From NCBI GenBank assembly GCA_018228685.1, contig CP073691.1, positions 310,001 to 374,000 of the forward strand: a DNA stretch of 64,000 nt. The letters run 5' to 3'. Of the stretch, positions 51,050 through 60,869 are shown piece after piece. Origin of the DNA: Clostridiaceae bacterium Marseille-Q4149. Lineage in GTDB: Bacteria; Bacillota; Clostridia; Oscillospirales; Oscillospiraceae. Position 1 is the first letter of the stretch. Each line of letters opens with the position of its first letter. The notes beneath the pieces are model-generated. The model made no database searches and was not told where the DNA came from. It was given only the letters and a program-made list of their open reading frames with translations. The position numbers were made by a program, and so were the translations under genes.

Positions 51050-52009
51050 ATGATTTCTCATGGCAAGGACATCAAGGTGTTCACCGGTAACTCCAATCCC
51101 GCTCTGGCAAAGGAGATCTGCCAGATCATCGGTACCAAGCTGGGCGAGTCTGAGGTAAAGACCTTCGCCGACGGCGAGGTGTCCGTCTCCCTGTACGAAA
51201 CCGTCCGCGGCAGCGACGTGTTTCTCATCAACTCCACCTGCAAGCCCGTCAATGACAGCCTCATGGAGCTGCTGATCATGATCGACGCCTGCCGCCGGGC
51301 CTCCGCCGGGCGCATCACCGCCGTGATCCCCTATTTCGGCTATGCCCGCCAGGACCGCAAGGCCAAGAGCCGCGATCCCATCTCCGCCAAGCTGGTGGCC
51401 AACATGATCGTGGCCGCAGGCGCGGACCGGGTGCTGACCATGGACCTGCACGCCAGCCAGATCCAGGGCTTCTTTGACATCCCCGTGGACAACCTGCTGG
51501 GTAACCCCGTCTTTGTGGACTACTACGCCAAGAAGTTCGGCGAGCGGGCCGAGGACATGGTGGTGGTGTCCCCCGATGTGGGCTCCGTGGCCCGGGCCCG
51601 GACCTTCGCCCAGAAGCTGCACATGAACCTGGCCATCGTGGATAAGCGCCGCCAGAAGGCCAACCAGTGCGAGGTTATGAACGTCATCGGCGACGTGGCC
51701 GGTAAGGACTGCATCCTGTTTGACGACATGGTGGATACCGCCGGTTCCCTGTGCAACGCCGCCAAGGCCATCGTGGAGGTGGGCGGCGCCAGGAACGTGT
51801 ATGCCTGCGCCAGCCACGGCGTGCTGTCCGGCCCGGCTCTGGAGCGGCTGGAGGGCAGCAACATCACGGAGCTGGCCCTGCTGAACACCATTCCGGAGAC
51901 CCAGGGCGCCGGGTGCAGCAAGATCAAGTATCTGTCCGTGGCTCCCATGTTCGGCGAGGCCATCGAGCGGATTTATCAGGAAATTTCCATTGCCAAGCTG
52001 TTCAACTGA
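51050..52009 (+). CDS. prs: Ribose-phosphate pyrophosphokinase (PRPP synthetase)
   Basis: This 319-aa enzyme makes PRPP for nucleotides, His and Trp. It has FTGNSNPALAKEI, FADGEVSVSL, PYFGYARQDRK, VLTMDLHASQIQGFF and the PRPP-binding ILFDDMVDTAGSL. The start is uncertain: the ATG at 51050 lacks a good ribosome site, and a GTG at 51038 in frame is little better. Terminator follows. Confidence 0.95.
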   Translation: MISHGKDIKVFTGNSNPALAKEICQIIGTKLGESEVKTFADGEVSVSLYETVRGSDVFLINSTCKPVNDSLMELLIMIDACRRASAGRITAVIPYFGYARQDRKAKSRDPISAKLVANMIVAAGADRVLTMDLHASQIQGFFDIPVDNLLGNPVFVDYYAKKFGERAEDMVVVSPDVGSVARARTFAQKLHMNLAIVDKRRQKANQCEVMNVIGDVAGKDCILFDDMVDTAGSLCNAAKAIVEVGGARNVYACASHGVLSGPALERLEGSNITELALLNTIPETQGAGCSKIKYLSVAPMFGEAIERIYQEISIAKLFN

Positions 52010-52025
52010 GCATTTTTGTGATATA

Positions 52026-52059
52026 ATAACCGGGCGATTTTTTCGCCCGGTTATTTTTA
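52026..52059 (+). terminator. Terminator of prs
   Basis: A 12-bp stem (52026-52037 with 52043-52054) followed by ATTTTTA-type sequence. Confidence 0.85.
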
Positions 52060-52093
52060 CCGGCAGTTTTCCGATACAGGGGGATGTGACGCT

Positions 52094-52684
52094 ATGTTTT
52101 TTCATCGCAGCGGCGGCGGGATCAGCTGGCTGCTGGTAGGCCTGGGGAATCCCGGGAACCAGTACGCCGCCACCCGGCACAACATGGGCTTTATGGCCCT
52201 GGACCGTCTGGCGGACCGGGAGGGCTTCCGCTTCAATAAGCTGCGCTTCCGGGCCTGGACCGGCCAGTGGAAGGTGGGGGACCGGCAGGTGCTGGTGATG
52301 AAGCCCCAGACCTATATGAACCTGTCCGGCGAGTCCGTGGGCGAGGCGGCCCGGTTTTACAAGATCCCGGCGGACCATGTGCTGGTCATCAGCGACGACG
52401 TGTCCCTGCCTGCCGGGAAGCTGCGGATCCGGGGCGGCGGCAGCGCCGGAGGGCACAACGGCCTGAAGAATATCATCCAGCACCTGGGCACCGACCGGTT
52501 CCCCCGCATCAAGGTGGGGGTAGGCTCCCCCCGGCCCGGGGAGCACGACATGGTGGACTGGGTCATGGGCAAGCCCATGGGTGAGGACCGGACGGCGGTG
52601 GAGGATGCCCTGGACCGGGCAGGCGACGCCGCCAAGACCCTGATCACAGAGGGCATCGACCGGGCCATGAACCGGTTCAATTGA
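52094..52684 (+). CDS. pth: Peptidyl-tRNA hydrolase
   Basis: This 196-aa enzyme recycles stalled peptidyl-tRNA. It has VGLGNPGNQYAATRHNMGF with the catalytic histidine, KPQTYMNLSGESV, VISDDVSLPAGKLRIR and GGSAGGHNGLKNI. CAGGGGGATG precedes the ATG. mfd lies 85 bases downstream. Confidence 0.96.
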   Translation: MFFHRSGGGISWLLVGLGNPGNQYAATRHNMGFMALDRLADREGFRFNKLRFRAWTGQWKVGDRQVLVMKPQTYMNLSGESVGEAARFYKIPADHVLVISDDVSLPAGKLRIRGGGSAGGHNGLKNIIQHLGTDRFPRIKVGVGSPRPGEHDMVDWVMGKPMGEDRTAVEDALDRAGDAAKTLITEGIDRAMNRFN

Positions 52685-52709
52685 TACTTTTAAGTTCTGT
52701 TACAGCTTC

Positions 52710-52738
52710 GGGGCGTATACTACAGTCGTATACGCCCC
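52710..52738 (+). promoter_or_regulatory. 11-bp dyad between pth and mfd
   Basis: GGGGCGTATAC (52710-52720) and its complement (52728-52738), 7-base loop. A TATACT (52716-52721) in the left arm could be a -10, but no good -35 is at 17 bases. It could be an operator or a weak terminator. Confidence 0.4.
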
Positions 52739-52769
52739 CGAGCGCGCTGCGGAGGAAGGGAGGTGCCCG

Positions 52770-55700
52770 GTGAAGGCGCTGATGAAGGAGCTGCTGCGCC
52801 TGACGGAGGTGCGGCAGCTGACAGAGGACGTAGAAAACGGCGTAAGCCCGGTGCTGATCACCGGCGTAAGCCCGGTGCACCGGGCCCAGGTGGAGGCGGC
52901 CCTGCATCTGGAAACCCGGCGGCCGCTGGTGGTGCTGTGTCCCGACGAGCGGGAGGCCCGGCGGCAGGCCGGTGACCTGCGGGTGCTCACCGGGGAGGAG
53001 CCGCTGGTGCTGCCGGCCCGGGAGCTGCAGTGGCGGCCCATGGAGGCCAGCCGCCAATGGGAAAACCGGCGTCTGGCGGCTCTGTACCGCCTGGGGAGCA
53101 GCCCCGTGGTGGTGACTACCCCGGAGGCCCTGGTGCAGCGGTGCATCCCGCCCCGGGTGCTGGAGCGGACGGTCCTGACCCTGGCCGTGGGCCAGCGGTG
53201 GGACCTGGGGGACCTGGCCCGGCGGCTGGCCGGAGCCGGATACACCCGGTGCGACCAGGTGGAGGGCCCGGGACAGTTCGCCCTGCGGGGCGGCATCCTG
53301 GACGTGTTCTCCCCAGGAATGGAGCAGCCGGTGCGCTGCGAATTTTTCGACGACGAGATCGACTCCCTGGGCATTTTCGACACCGCCACCCAGCGGCGGG
53401 TGGAAAACCGCCGGGAGGCCCTGCTGCTTCCGGCGGCGGAGGTGCTGCCGGCCTGGCAGGAGGGCCAGGCGGAGCAGGCGGCCCTGCGGCTGGAGGCCGC
53501 GGTGAAGCGCCTTGCCCGGAGGCAGGGCACCCAGGCCCTGCGGGAGCTGCTGACCGCCGACGCCGCCCGTCTGCGCCAGGGCATGGCCCCCAACGGCCCG
53601 GACCGGTGCCTGGCGGCGGTGTATCCGGAAAAGACCACGGCTCTGGACTATCTGCCCGAAAACGCCCTGGTATGCGTGGAGGAAAGCGGCCGGACGGCGG
53701 AGGCCCTGCGGGGCTGGCTGTGGCAGCTGAAGGAGGACGTGTCCGCCGGAATGGAGGCGGGCTTTCTGGCCGGGGAGCTGGCGGATTTCGCCGCCTCGGA
53801 GCAGGAGCTGGCGGCCCGGCTGGAAAAGCGCCCCACGGTGCAGCTGGACAGCCTCACCACCGGCCGGCAGCTGCTGGCCCCCCGGGACCTGCTGCAGCTG
53901 ACGGCCAAGCAGCTGTCCAGCTACGGCGGGTCGTTGGAGCTGGCCTGCACGGACCTGACCCACTATCTCACCGCAGGCTACCGGGTGATGGTGCTGTGCG
54001 GCGGCGAGGTCCGGGCCAGGAACCTGCAGCAGATGCTGGCGGACCGGAAAATCCCCGCCGCCGTGGACCTGTCCGGGGAGAAGGCCCCGGAAAAGGGCAC
54101 GGTGCTCATCGCCGTGGGCGCTCTCTCCGCCGGGTGCGAATACCCGGAGGGGCGGCTGGCGGTGCTGACGGAGGGGCAGCTGACCACGCCCCTGTCCGGC
54201 CGGAGTAAAAAGCCCCGGCCCAAGCGGGACAGCAATCAGCAGAAGCTCCAGTCCTATACGGACCTGACCCCCGGGGACCTGGTGGTCCATGCCCACCACG
54301 GCATCGGCCGGTTCGTGGCCATGCTGCGCCTGCCGGTGGACGGGGTGGAGAAGGACTATATCAAGATCGCCTACGCCGGGCAGGACGTGCTGTACGTCCC
54401 GGCCACGTCCCTGGACCTGGTCAGCAAGTATATCGGCCCCGGCGAGGACAACGAGCGCACCAAGCTCAACAAGCTGGGGGGCACCGAGTGGGCCAAGACC
54501 ACCCGGAAGGCCAAGGCCGCCGCCAAGGACCTGGCGGAGGGGCTGATCCGGCTGTATGCCCAGCGGCAGCGGCTGGCAGGCCATGCCTTCTCCCCGGACA
54601 GCCCCTGGCAGCAGGAGTTTGAGGACGCCTTCCCCTATACGGAAACCGACGACCAGCTGCAGGCCATCCGGGACATCAAGGCCGACATGGAGCAGCCCCG
54701 GCCCATGGACCGGCTGCTGTGCGGCGACGTGGGCTACGGCAAAACCGAGGTGGCCCTGCGGGCGGTGATGAAGTGCATCATGGACGGCAAGCAGGCCGCC
54801 ATTCTGGTGCCCACCACCGTTCTGGCCCAGCAGCACTATGCCACGGCGGTGAACCGCTTCCGCTCCTTCCCGGTGAACATCGAGGTGCTGTCCCGGTTCC
54901 GGACCCCGGCCCAGGTGCGGGACATTCTGGCCCGGACCCAGGCGGGAAAGGTGGACCTGCTGATCGGCACCCACAAGCTATTGCAGAAGGACCTGCAGTT
55001 TCACGACCTGGGCCTGCTGGTCATCGATGAGGAGCAGCGCTTCGGCGTGACCCACAAGGAGAAGCTCCGGGAGCGGGCCAAGCAGGTGGACACCCTGACT
55101 CTGTCCGCCACCCCCATCCCCCGGACCCTGAACATGGCTCTGTCCGGCATCCGGGACATGAGCACCATCGAGGAGCCGCCCCACGACCGCCAGCCGGTGC
55201 AGACCTATGTGGTGGAGCATGAGTGGCCCGTTATCGCCGAGGCCATCCGCCGGGAGCTGAGCCGGGGCGGCCAGGTTTATTACCTGCACAACCGGGTGGA
55301 GAACATCGAGTCCACCGCCGGGCGGCTGCGCCAGTGGCTGGGGGAGGACGTGGCCATCGGCATCGCCCACGGGAAAATGGCCGAGCGGGAGCTCAGCTCC
55401 GTGATGCAGCAGATGGCCGACGGCGAGATCCAGGTGCTGGTGTGCACCACCATCATCGAAACCGGCATCGACATCCCCAACGTGAACACCCTGATCATCG
55501 AGGACGCGGACCGGCTGGGCCTGTCCCAGCTGCACCAGATCCGGGGCCGCATCGGCCGCAGCGCCCGCCGGGCCTATGCGTACCTGACCTACCGCCCCGG
55601 GAAGGTGCTGACGGAGGTGGCCTCCAAGCGGCTGTCCGCCATCCGGGAGTACGTCACCTTCGGCTCCGGCTTCCGCATCGCCATGCGGGACCTGGAGATC

Positions 55701-56306
55701 CGGGGGGCGGGCAACCTGCTGGGGCCGGAGCAGTCCGGCTATCTCATGAGCGTGGGCTATGATATGTATCTGAAGCTGCTGAACGACGCGGTGCTGGAGC
55801 AGCAGGGCCGGGGCCGGGACATCCGACCCGACTGCTCGGCGGACCTGGCCACCTCGGCCCACATTCCGGAAAAATATGTGTCCTCCCCCCGGCAGCGGAT
55901 GGACCTGTACCGCCGGATGGCGGCCATCCGCACCACCGAGGAGGCCTCGGACCTGGTGGACGAGCTGACGGACCGGTACGGCGACCCGCCCAAGGCGGTG
56001 ATGGCCCTGCTGGACGTGGCCCTGCTGCGGGCCGCGGCGGCGGAGGTGTTCATCACCGATATCACCCAGAAGGCCGGTGTGGTGGCCTTCACCTTCGACA
56101 GCCGGGTGGATGTGCCCAGCCTCATGGCCGTGTGCACCATGCCGGGCTATCGCAGCCGCCTGCGGCTGTCCGCCGGGGAGCCGCCCCGGCTGCAGCTGCA
56201 CCTCTCCCCGGGAGAGGACGCCCTGGCCGCCGCCGGGAAGCTGACGGAGGAGCTGCGGCTGAAAAAAGAAGAACTGGGCAAAGCCCATGAAGGAGGAGCA
56301 ACATGA
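52770..56306 (+). CDS. mfd: Transcription-repair coupling factor Mfd
   Basis: This 1178-aa translocase removes stalled RNA polymerase and recruits UvrA. It has a UvrB-like N-terminal part (EDVENGVSPVLITGV ... ARELQWRPMEAS), a CarD-like polymerase-interacting domain (GDLVVHAHHGIGRFV), helicase motifs CGDVGYGKTEVALRA, DEEQ and TLSATPIPRTL, the RIGRS motif and a C-terminal TRCF domain. GTG start at 52770 after GGGAGG. The next gene overlaps by four bases. Confidence 0.96.
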   Translation: MKALMKELLRLTEVRQLTEDVENGVSPVLITGVSPVHRAQVEAALHLETRRPLVVLCPDEREARRQAGDLRVLTGEEPLVLPARELQWRPMEASRQWENRRLAALYRLGSSPVVVTTPEALVQRCIPPRVLERTVLTLAVGQRWDLGDLARRLAGAGYTRCDQVEGPGQFALRGGILDVFSPGMEQPVRCEFFDDEIDSLGIFDTATQRRVENRREALLLPAAEVLPAWQEGQAEQAALRLEAAVKRLARRQGTQALRELLTADAARLRQGMAPNGPDRCLAAVYPEKTTALDYLPENALVCVEESGRTAEALRGWLWQLKEDVSAGMEAGFLAGELADFAASEQELAARLEKRPTVQLDSLTTGRQLLAPRDLLQLTAKQLSSYGGSLELACTDLTHYLTAGYRVMVLCGGEVRARNLQQMLADRKIPAAVDLSGEKAPEKGTVLIAVGALSAGCEYPEGRLAVLTEGQLTTPLSGRSKKPRPKRDSNQQKLQSYTDLTPGDLVVHAHHGIGRFVAMLRLPVDGVEKDYIKIAYAGQDVLYVPATSLDLVSKYIGPGEDNERTKLNKLGGTEWAKTTRKAKAAAKDLAEGLIRLYAQRQRLAGHAFSPDSPWQQEFEDAFPYTETDDQLQAIRDIKADMEQPRPMDRLLCGDVGYGKTEVALRAVMKCIMDGKQAAILVPTTVLAQQHYATAVNRFRSFPVNIEVLSRFRTPAQVRDILARTQAGKVDLLIGTHKLLQKDLQFHDLGLLVIDEEQRFGVTHKEKLRERAKQVDTLTLSATPIPRTLNMALSGIRDMSTIEEPPHDRQPVQTYVVEHEWPVIAEAIRRELSRGGQVYYLHNRVENIESTAGRLRQWLGEDVAIGIAHGKMAERELSSVMQQMADGEIQVLVCTTIIETGIDIPNVNTLIIEDADRLGLSQLHQIRGRIGRSARRAYAYLTYRPGKVLTEVASKRLSAIREYVTFGSGFRIAMRDLEIRGAGNLLGPEQSGYLMSVGYDMYLKLLNDAVLEQQGRGRDIRPDCSADLATSAHIPEKYVSSPRQRMDLYRRMAAIRTTEEASDLVDELTDRYGDPPKAVMALLDVALLRAAAAEVFITDITQKAGVVAFTFDSRVDVPSLMAVCTMPGYRSRLRLSAGEPPRLQLHLSPGEDALAAAGKLTEELRLKKEELGKAHEGGAT

Positions 56307-57349
56307 AAAAATCCCTGATCCGTCTGGCCGCCTCGGTGGTCCTGTCCGTGGCGCTGGTGGCGGCGATCTCCGCCAGCGGGATCCTTACCAACGGCCACCG
56401 CAGCGACGGCCTGTTTTACCAGGCCTCCGGCATCCGGCCGGACGCGGAGCTGCTGACCGTCAACGGCGAGACCATCGACGCCGAGGAGTATCTGTACTGG
56501 GTGGCCTACGACTGCGAGTATCTGTCGGCCAACGTGTCGGACCTGGACTTTGATGCGGAGCTGTCCGACGGCATGACCTACGGGGCCTATGCCAAGCAGG
56601 ACGCCTTGGAGACGGTGAAGCTGTACGCCGTGATCCGCCAGTGGGCCAGGCAGGGGAACGTGACCCTGACCGACTCCGACCGGGAGGCCCTGGAAAAGCA
56701 GCGCCAGCAGTATATCAACTACTACGGCAGCCAGGAGGCCTATCTCAAGCAGATCCAGGGCATGGGCGTGTCGGAGACCATGTTCGACAGCATCAACCAG
56801 GGGTACTATCTGTACGCCGGGGTGCGCCAGGCTTTCTGCACCGAAGGAAGCGCCCTGTATCCCGCCCAGGAGGACATCGACGCCCTGGCCAAGGACAGCG
56901 GCTACGCCACCTGTCTGCTGCTGTACTGGCCCCTGGACGGCGAGGACGACGACAACACCCGCCTGGCGGCGGAGAGCTTCGCCCAGCAGCTGCGGGATTC
57001 CCAGGACGTTGCCGCCACCTATCTGGACCTGGCGGCCCAGCTGGGCATGGAGAACGTGACGGAGGAGGGAGTCACCGCCTCCGCCGGGGACATGGGCGAG
57101 ACCCTGGCCGCCGCCGTGGCGGCCCTGGAGCCGGGCCAGGTCAGCGGCGTCATCGAGACCGATAACGCCCTGTATGTGGCGGTGGGCCGGGAGCTGAACC
57201 GGTCCGCCGTGGTGAACGCCCTGTTTGAAACCCGGATCAAGGACGCCGTGGCAAACGCCCAGGTGGACTACAACACCCGCCTGTATAACAAGCTCAACGT
57301 GGGCGACTTCTATACCAAGCTCCAGGAGGCCCGGGCGGCCTTGTCATAA
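56303..57349 (+). CDS. Peptidyl-prolyl isomerase/foldase-like protein
   Basis: This 348-aa protein has one N-terminal signal anchor (SVVLSVALVAAISASGIL), a SurA/PrsA-like N-terminal domain (LLTVNGETIDAEEYLYWVAY) and a PPIC-like segment near residues 230-300 (ASAGDMGETLAAAVAALEPG; VSGVIETDNALYVAVGR). It probably assists folding of exported proteins. No lipobox is seen, unlike PrsA. Its ATG overlaps the mfd stop. Confidence 0.82.
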   Translation: MKKSLIRLAASVVLSVALVAAISASGILTNGHRSDGLFYQASGIRPDAELLTVNGETIDAEEYLYWVAYDCEYLSANVSDLDFDAELSDGMTYGAYAKQDALETVKLYAVIRQWARQGNVTLTDSDREALEKQRQQYINYYGSQEAYLKQIQGMGVSETMFDSINQGYYLYAGVRQAFCTEGSALYPAQEDIDALAKDSGYATCLLLYWPLDGEDDDNTRLAAESFAQQLRDSQDVAATYLDLAAQLGMENVTEEGVTASAGDMGETLAAAVAALEPGQVSGVIETDNALYVAVGRELNRSAVVNALFETRIKDAVANAQVDYNTRLYNKLNVGDFYTKLQEARAALS

Positions 57350-57371
57350 AATTAACCAGCTTGTTAATTTT
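57348..57371 (+). terminator. Weak AT-rich terminator after the foldase gene
   Basis: AAAATTAAC (57348-57356) pairs with GTTAATTTT (57363-57371). The stem is AT-rich, so termination is likely weak. Confidence 0.4.
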
Positions 57372-57445
57372 TAGTCAAACAACCAAAGAAATCCAGTCAA
57401 ATCCTGTTCAGTTCCACGATTTTTGCGATTCGGAGCAATCTGGGG

Positions 57446-57474
57446 TTGACTATTCGGTCGAAAATGACTACGAT
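57446..57474 (+). promoter_or_regulatory. Promoter of the thiolase gene
   Basis: TTGACT (57446-57451), 17-base spacer, TACGAT (57469-57474). Confidence 0.55.
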
Positions 57475-57524
57475 ATAGGTACAGAGTAGAACCCTAAAAC
57501 AAAATGTAGGAGGAAATTACCACT

Positions 57525-58781
57525 ATGAAAGATCTGTATGTCGTCAATTGCTGCCGTACCGCTATCGGCTCCTTCGGCGGTTCCCTGAAGAACACCCCTG
57601 CCGCCGAGATGGGCGCAGTGGTGGTGAAGGAGGCCCTCAAGCGCGCCAATATCGCCCCCGAAAACGTGGATGAGGTCATGTTCGGCTGCATCCTGACCGC
57701 CGCCCAGGGCCAGAACGTCGCCCGCCAGGTGGCCATCAAGGCCGGTATCCCCTACTCCGTTCCCGCTTACACCGTGGGCATGGTCTGCGGCTCCGGCATG
57801 AAGTCCGTCATCGAGGGCGCCCGCTCCATCCTGGCCGGTGATTCCGACGTGGTGGTCTGCGGCGGCACCGAGAACATGAGCGCCGCTCCCTTCGCCTCCC
57901 TGGACGCCCGCTGGGGCGCTCGCATGGGCGACAAGAAGCTGGTGGACACCATGATCAAGGACGGTCTGTGGGACGCTTATAACAACTATCACATGGGCAC
58001 CACCGCCGAGAACATCAACGACATCTGGGGCATCACCCGCGAGGAGCAGGACGCCTTCGCCGCCGCCTCCCAGCAGAAGACCGAGGCCGCCCAGAAGGCC
58101 GGCCGCTTCGACGACGAGATCGTCCCCGTGATGATCAAGGTCAAGAAGGAAATGGTCCCCTTCGCCAAGGATGAGTATCCCAAGGCCGGCGTCACCAAGG
58201 AAGGCATCGCCAAGCTGCGCGGCGCGTTCCCCGTCAGCCCCGAGTCCCCCAACCCCCAGGTGGTGAACACCTTTGAGCCCACCGGCATCCAGGAAGCCGC
58301 CGACAAGGGTCAGCCCCGGGTCACCGCTGCCAACGCCTCCGGCATCAACGACGGCGCTGCCGCCATCGTGCTGGCTTCCGGCGAGGCCGTGGAGAAGTAC
58401 GGTCTGAAGCCCATGGCCAAGCTCATCGGCTGGGGCCAGGGCGGCGTGGATCCCAAGATCATGGGCGTGGGCCCCGTGCCCGCTTCCCGTCAGGCTCTGA
58501 AGAAGGCCGGTCTGACCATCGACGACATCGACCTGGTGGAGGCCAACGAGGCCTTTGCCGCCCAGTCCATCGCCGTGGCCCGCGAGCTGCACTTCGACAT
58601 GAGCAAGGTCAACGTCAACGGCGGCGCCATCGCTCTGGGCCACCCCGTGGGCGCTTCCGGTGCTCGTATCATCGTCACCCTGCTGCACGAGATGCAGAAG
58701 CGTCCCGAGGCCAAGCGCGGCCTGGCCACCCTGTGCATCGGCGGCGGCATGGGCGTTGCCACCATCTACGAGAAGTGCTGA
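57525..58781 (+). CDS. Acetyl-CoA C-acetyltransferase (thiolase)
   Basis: This 418-aa enzyme condenses two acetyl-CoA, the first step to butyrate in such anaerobes. The active cysteine is C88 (GMVCGSGMKS); GHPVGASGAR carries the histidine and CIGGGMG the second cysteine. The usual length is about 392. The excess is an insert around residues 240-268 (VSPESPNPQVVNTFEPTG...) just before ANASGINDGAAA. Codon choice looks optimised for high expression. GTAGGAGG precedes the ATG. No hbd or crt follows. Confidence 0.93.
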   Translation: MKDLYVVNCCRTAIGSFGGSLKNTPAAEMGAVVVKEALKRANIAPENVDEVMFGCILTAAQGQNVARQVAIKAGIPYSVPAYTVGMVCGSGMKSVIEGARSILAGDSDVVVCGGTENMSAAPFASLDARWGARMGDKKLVDTMIKDGLWDAYNNYHMGTTAENINDIWGITREEQDAFAAASQQKTEAAQKAGRFDDEIVPVMIKVKKEMVPFAKDEYPKAGVTKEGIAKLRGAFPVSPESPNPQVVNTFEPTGIQEAADKGQPRVTAANASGINDGAAAIVLASGEAVEKYGLKPMAKLIGWGQGGVDPKIMGVGPVPASRQALKKAGLTIDDIDLVEANEAFAAQSIAVARELHFDMSKVNVNGGAIALGHPVGASGARIIVTLLHEMQKRPEAKRGLATLCIGGGMGVATIYEKC

Positions 58782-58810
58782 ACCCCTTCGGCGCATAAAA
58801 CCGCATAAGA

Positions 58811-58844
58811 AATCCCCGGCTGCCAGGCAGCCGGGGATTTTTTT
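58811..58844 (+). terminator. Terminator of the thiolase gene
   Basis: A 13-bp stem (58811-58823 with 58827-58839) followed by a T run. Confidence 0.9.
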
Positions 58845-58846
58845 GC

Positions 58847-58877
58847 TGTTCCAAAAGGGCAATGCCCTTTTGGGACA
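58847..58877. repeat. Dispersed TGTTCCAAAAGGG hairpin
   Basis: A 14-bp stem (58847-58860 with 58864-58877) almost identical to the hairpin at 38128-38158. It also lies between convergent genes. Confidence 0.75.
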
Positions 58878-58880
58878 ATC

Positions 58881-60869
58881 TTAGAATAGCCCCGCGATGG
58901 CGTACATGGCCAGGGAGGCCAGCCAGGCCACGCCGCACTGCATGGCCACCACGCCCAGGGTTTTCAGGGAGGAGTCCAGCTCCCGGCGGATGGTGGCCAC
59001 CGCCGCCACGCAGGGGGTATACAGCAGGGTGAACACCAGGAAGCTCAGGGCGGACCGGGTGGTGAACAGGCCGGAGATGGCGGTTCCGCCCAGCAGCACC
59101 TCCAGGGTGCTGACCACGGATTCCTTGGCGATGAAGCCGGAGATCAGCGAGGTGGCGCAGCGCCAGTCGCCGAAGCCCAGGGGAGCGAAGAGGGGGGCCA
59201 GCACCTGGCCGATCAGGGCCAGCAGGCTGTCGGCGCTGTCGGACACCACGTTGAGCCGGGTGTCGAAGCTCTGGAGGAACCAGATGACTATGGTGGCCAG
59301 GAAGATCACCGTGAAGGCCCGCTGCAGGAAGTCCTTGGCCTTTTCCCACAGCAGCAGGGCCACGCTTTTGACGCTGGGCAGCCGGTAGTTGGGCAGCTCC
59401 ATGACGAAGGGCACGGGCTTTCCCCGGAAGGCGGTCTTGTTCATGATCAGCGCCGCCGCAATGCCGATGAGGATGCCCAGCACATACAGGCCGATCATCA
59501 CCAGGGCACGGTAACGGGGGAAGAAGGCCGCCGTGAAGAAGGCGTAGATGGAGATTTTCGCCGAGCAGCTCATATACGGCGTCAGCAGGATGGTCATTTT
59601 CCGGTCCCGGTCCGAGGACACCGTGCGGGTGGCCATGATGGCGGGGACGGAGCAGCCGAAGCCGATGAGCATGGGGACGATGCTGCGGCCGGAGAGGCCG
59701 ATTCTGCGCAGGGGCTTGTCCATGACGAAGGCCACCCGTGCCATGTAGCCGGTGTCCTCCAGAATGGACAGGAAGAAGAACAGCGTCACAATGATGGGCA
59801 GGAACACCAGCACGCTGCCTACGCCGGCGAAAATGCCGTCCACGATCAGGCTCTTGACCACCGGGTTGATGCCGTAGGCCGTGAGGCCCCGGTCCACCAG
59901 GGCGGTCAGGGCGTCCACCCCCACCGCCAGCCAGTCCGACAGCCGCTGGCCGATGACGTCGAAGGTCAGCCAGAAGGTCAGCAGCATGATGCCCAGGAAC
60001 ACCGGCACCGCCGTGTAGCGGCCCGTCAGCAGGCGGTCCATTTTCACGGACCGGGCGTGCTCCCGGCTTTCGCGGCACTTGACCACCGAGGCGGACACCA
60101 CGTTTTCGATGAAGCTGTACCGCATATCCGCCAGGGCGGCGTTGCGGTCCAGGCCGGTCTCCGTCTCCATCTGGACGATGCAGTGCTCCAGCAGCTCCCG
60201 CTCGTTCTGGTCCAGGGCCAGACGGTCCGCCAGGTCGTCGCCGCCCTCGATGAGCTTGGCGGCGCAGAACCGGGCCGGAACGCCGATGCGGTCGGCGTGG
60301 TCGGCGATCAGGTGCACCACCGCGTGGATGCAGCGGTGGACGGCGGAATCGTCGGCGCAGAAGTCCGTGACCTTGGGCAGTACCCGGCCCCGGGCCGCGG
60401 CCAGGGCCTGATCCACCAGCTCCGACACGCCCTCGCCCTTGGCGGCGGAAATGGGCACCACCGGGATGCCCAGCTCCCGGCTCATCCGCTGCACGTCCAC
60501 GGCGCCGCCGTTGGCCCGGACCTCGTCCATCATGTTCAGGGCCAGCACCATGGGCACCCGCAGCTCCAGCAATTGCAGCGTCAGATAGAGGTTGCGCTCG
60601 ATGTTGGTGGCGTCCACGATGTTGATGATGCCGTCGGGTTTCTGGTTGAGGATGTAGTCCCGGGAGACGATCTCCTCCTGGGTATAGGGCCGCAGGGAGT
60701 AGATGCCCGGCAGGTCCACCACGGAGCAGCCCTTTTCGCCCCGTATTTCGCCGGTTTTCTGGTCCACGGTGACGCCGGGGAAGTTGCCCACGTGCTGGTT
60801 GGAGCCGGTGAGGGCGTTGAAAAGCGTGGTTTTGCCGCAATTCTGATTGCCGACCAGGGCGAAAATCAT
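58881..60869 (-). CDS. feoB: Ferrous iron transport protein B
   Basis: This 662-aa GTP-gated Fe(II) importer has a G1 motif GNQNCGKTTLFNAL at the N-terminus, then VTVDQKTG, DLPGIYSL and a NMMDE G4. The membrane domain carries two Gate repeats (MLIGFGCSVPAIMATRT; TLLYTPCVAAVATI). Its start overlaps the feoA stop by four bases. Confidence 0.95.
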   Translation of the reverse strand: MIFALVGNQNCGKTTLFNALTGSNQHVGNFPGVTVDQKTGEIRGEKGCSVVDLPGIYSLRPYTQEEIVSRDYILNQKPDGIINIVDATNIERNLYLTLQLLELRVPMVLALNMMDEVRANGGAVDVQRMSRELGIPVVPISAAKGEGVSELVDQALAAARGRVLPKVTDFCADDSAVHRCIHAVVHLIADHADRIGVPARFCAAKLIEGGDDLADRLALDQNERELLEHCIVQMETETGLDRNAALADMRYSFIENVVSASVVKCRESREHARSVKMDRLLTGRYTAVPVFLGIMLLTFWLTFDVIGQRLSDWLAVGVDALTALVDRGLTAYGINPVVKSLIVDGIFAGVGSVLVFLPIIVTLFFFLSILEDTGYMARVAFVMDKPLRRIGLSGRSIVPMLIGFGCSVPAIMATRTVSSDRDRKMTILLTPYMSCSAKISIYAFFTAAFFPRYRALVMIGLYVLGILIGIAAALIMNKTAFRGKPVPFVMELPNYRLPSVKSVALLLWEKAKDFLQRAFTVIFLATIVIWFLQSFDTRLNVVSDSADSLLALIGQVLAPLFAPLGFGDWRCATSLISGFIAKESVVSTLEVLLGGTAISGLFTTRSALSFLVFTLLYTPCVAAVATIRRELDSSLKTLGVVAMQCGVAWLASLAMYAIAGLF

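Noticed and set aside
52022..52027. TATAAT after prs as a pth promoter
   Set aside because: It overlaps the 5' arm of the prs terminator and lacks a -35. pth may use another start or readthrough.
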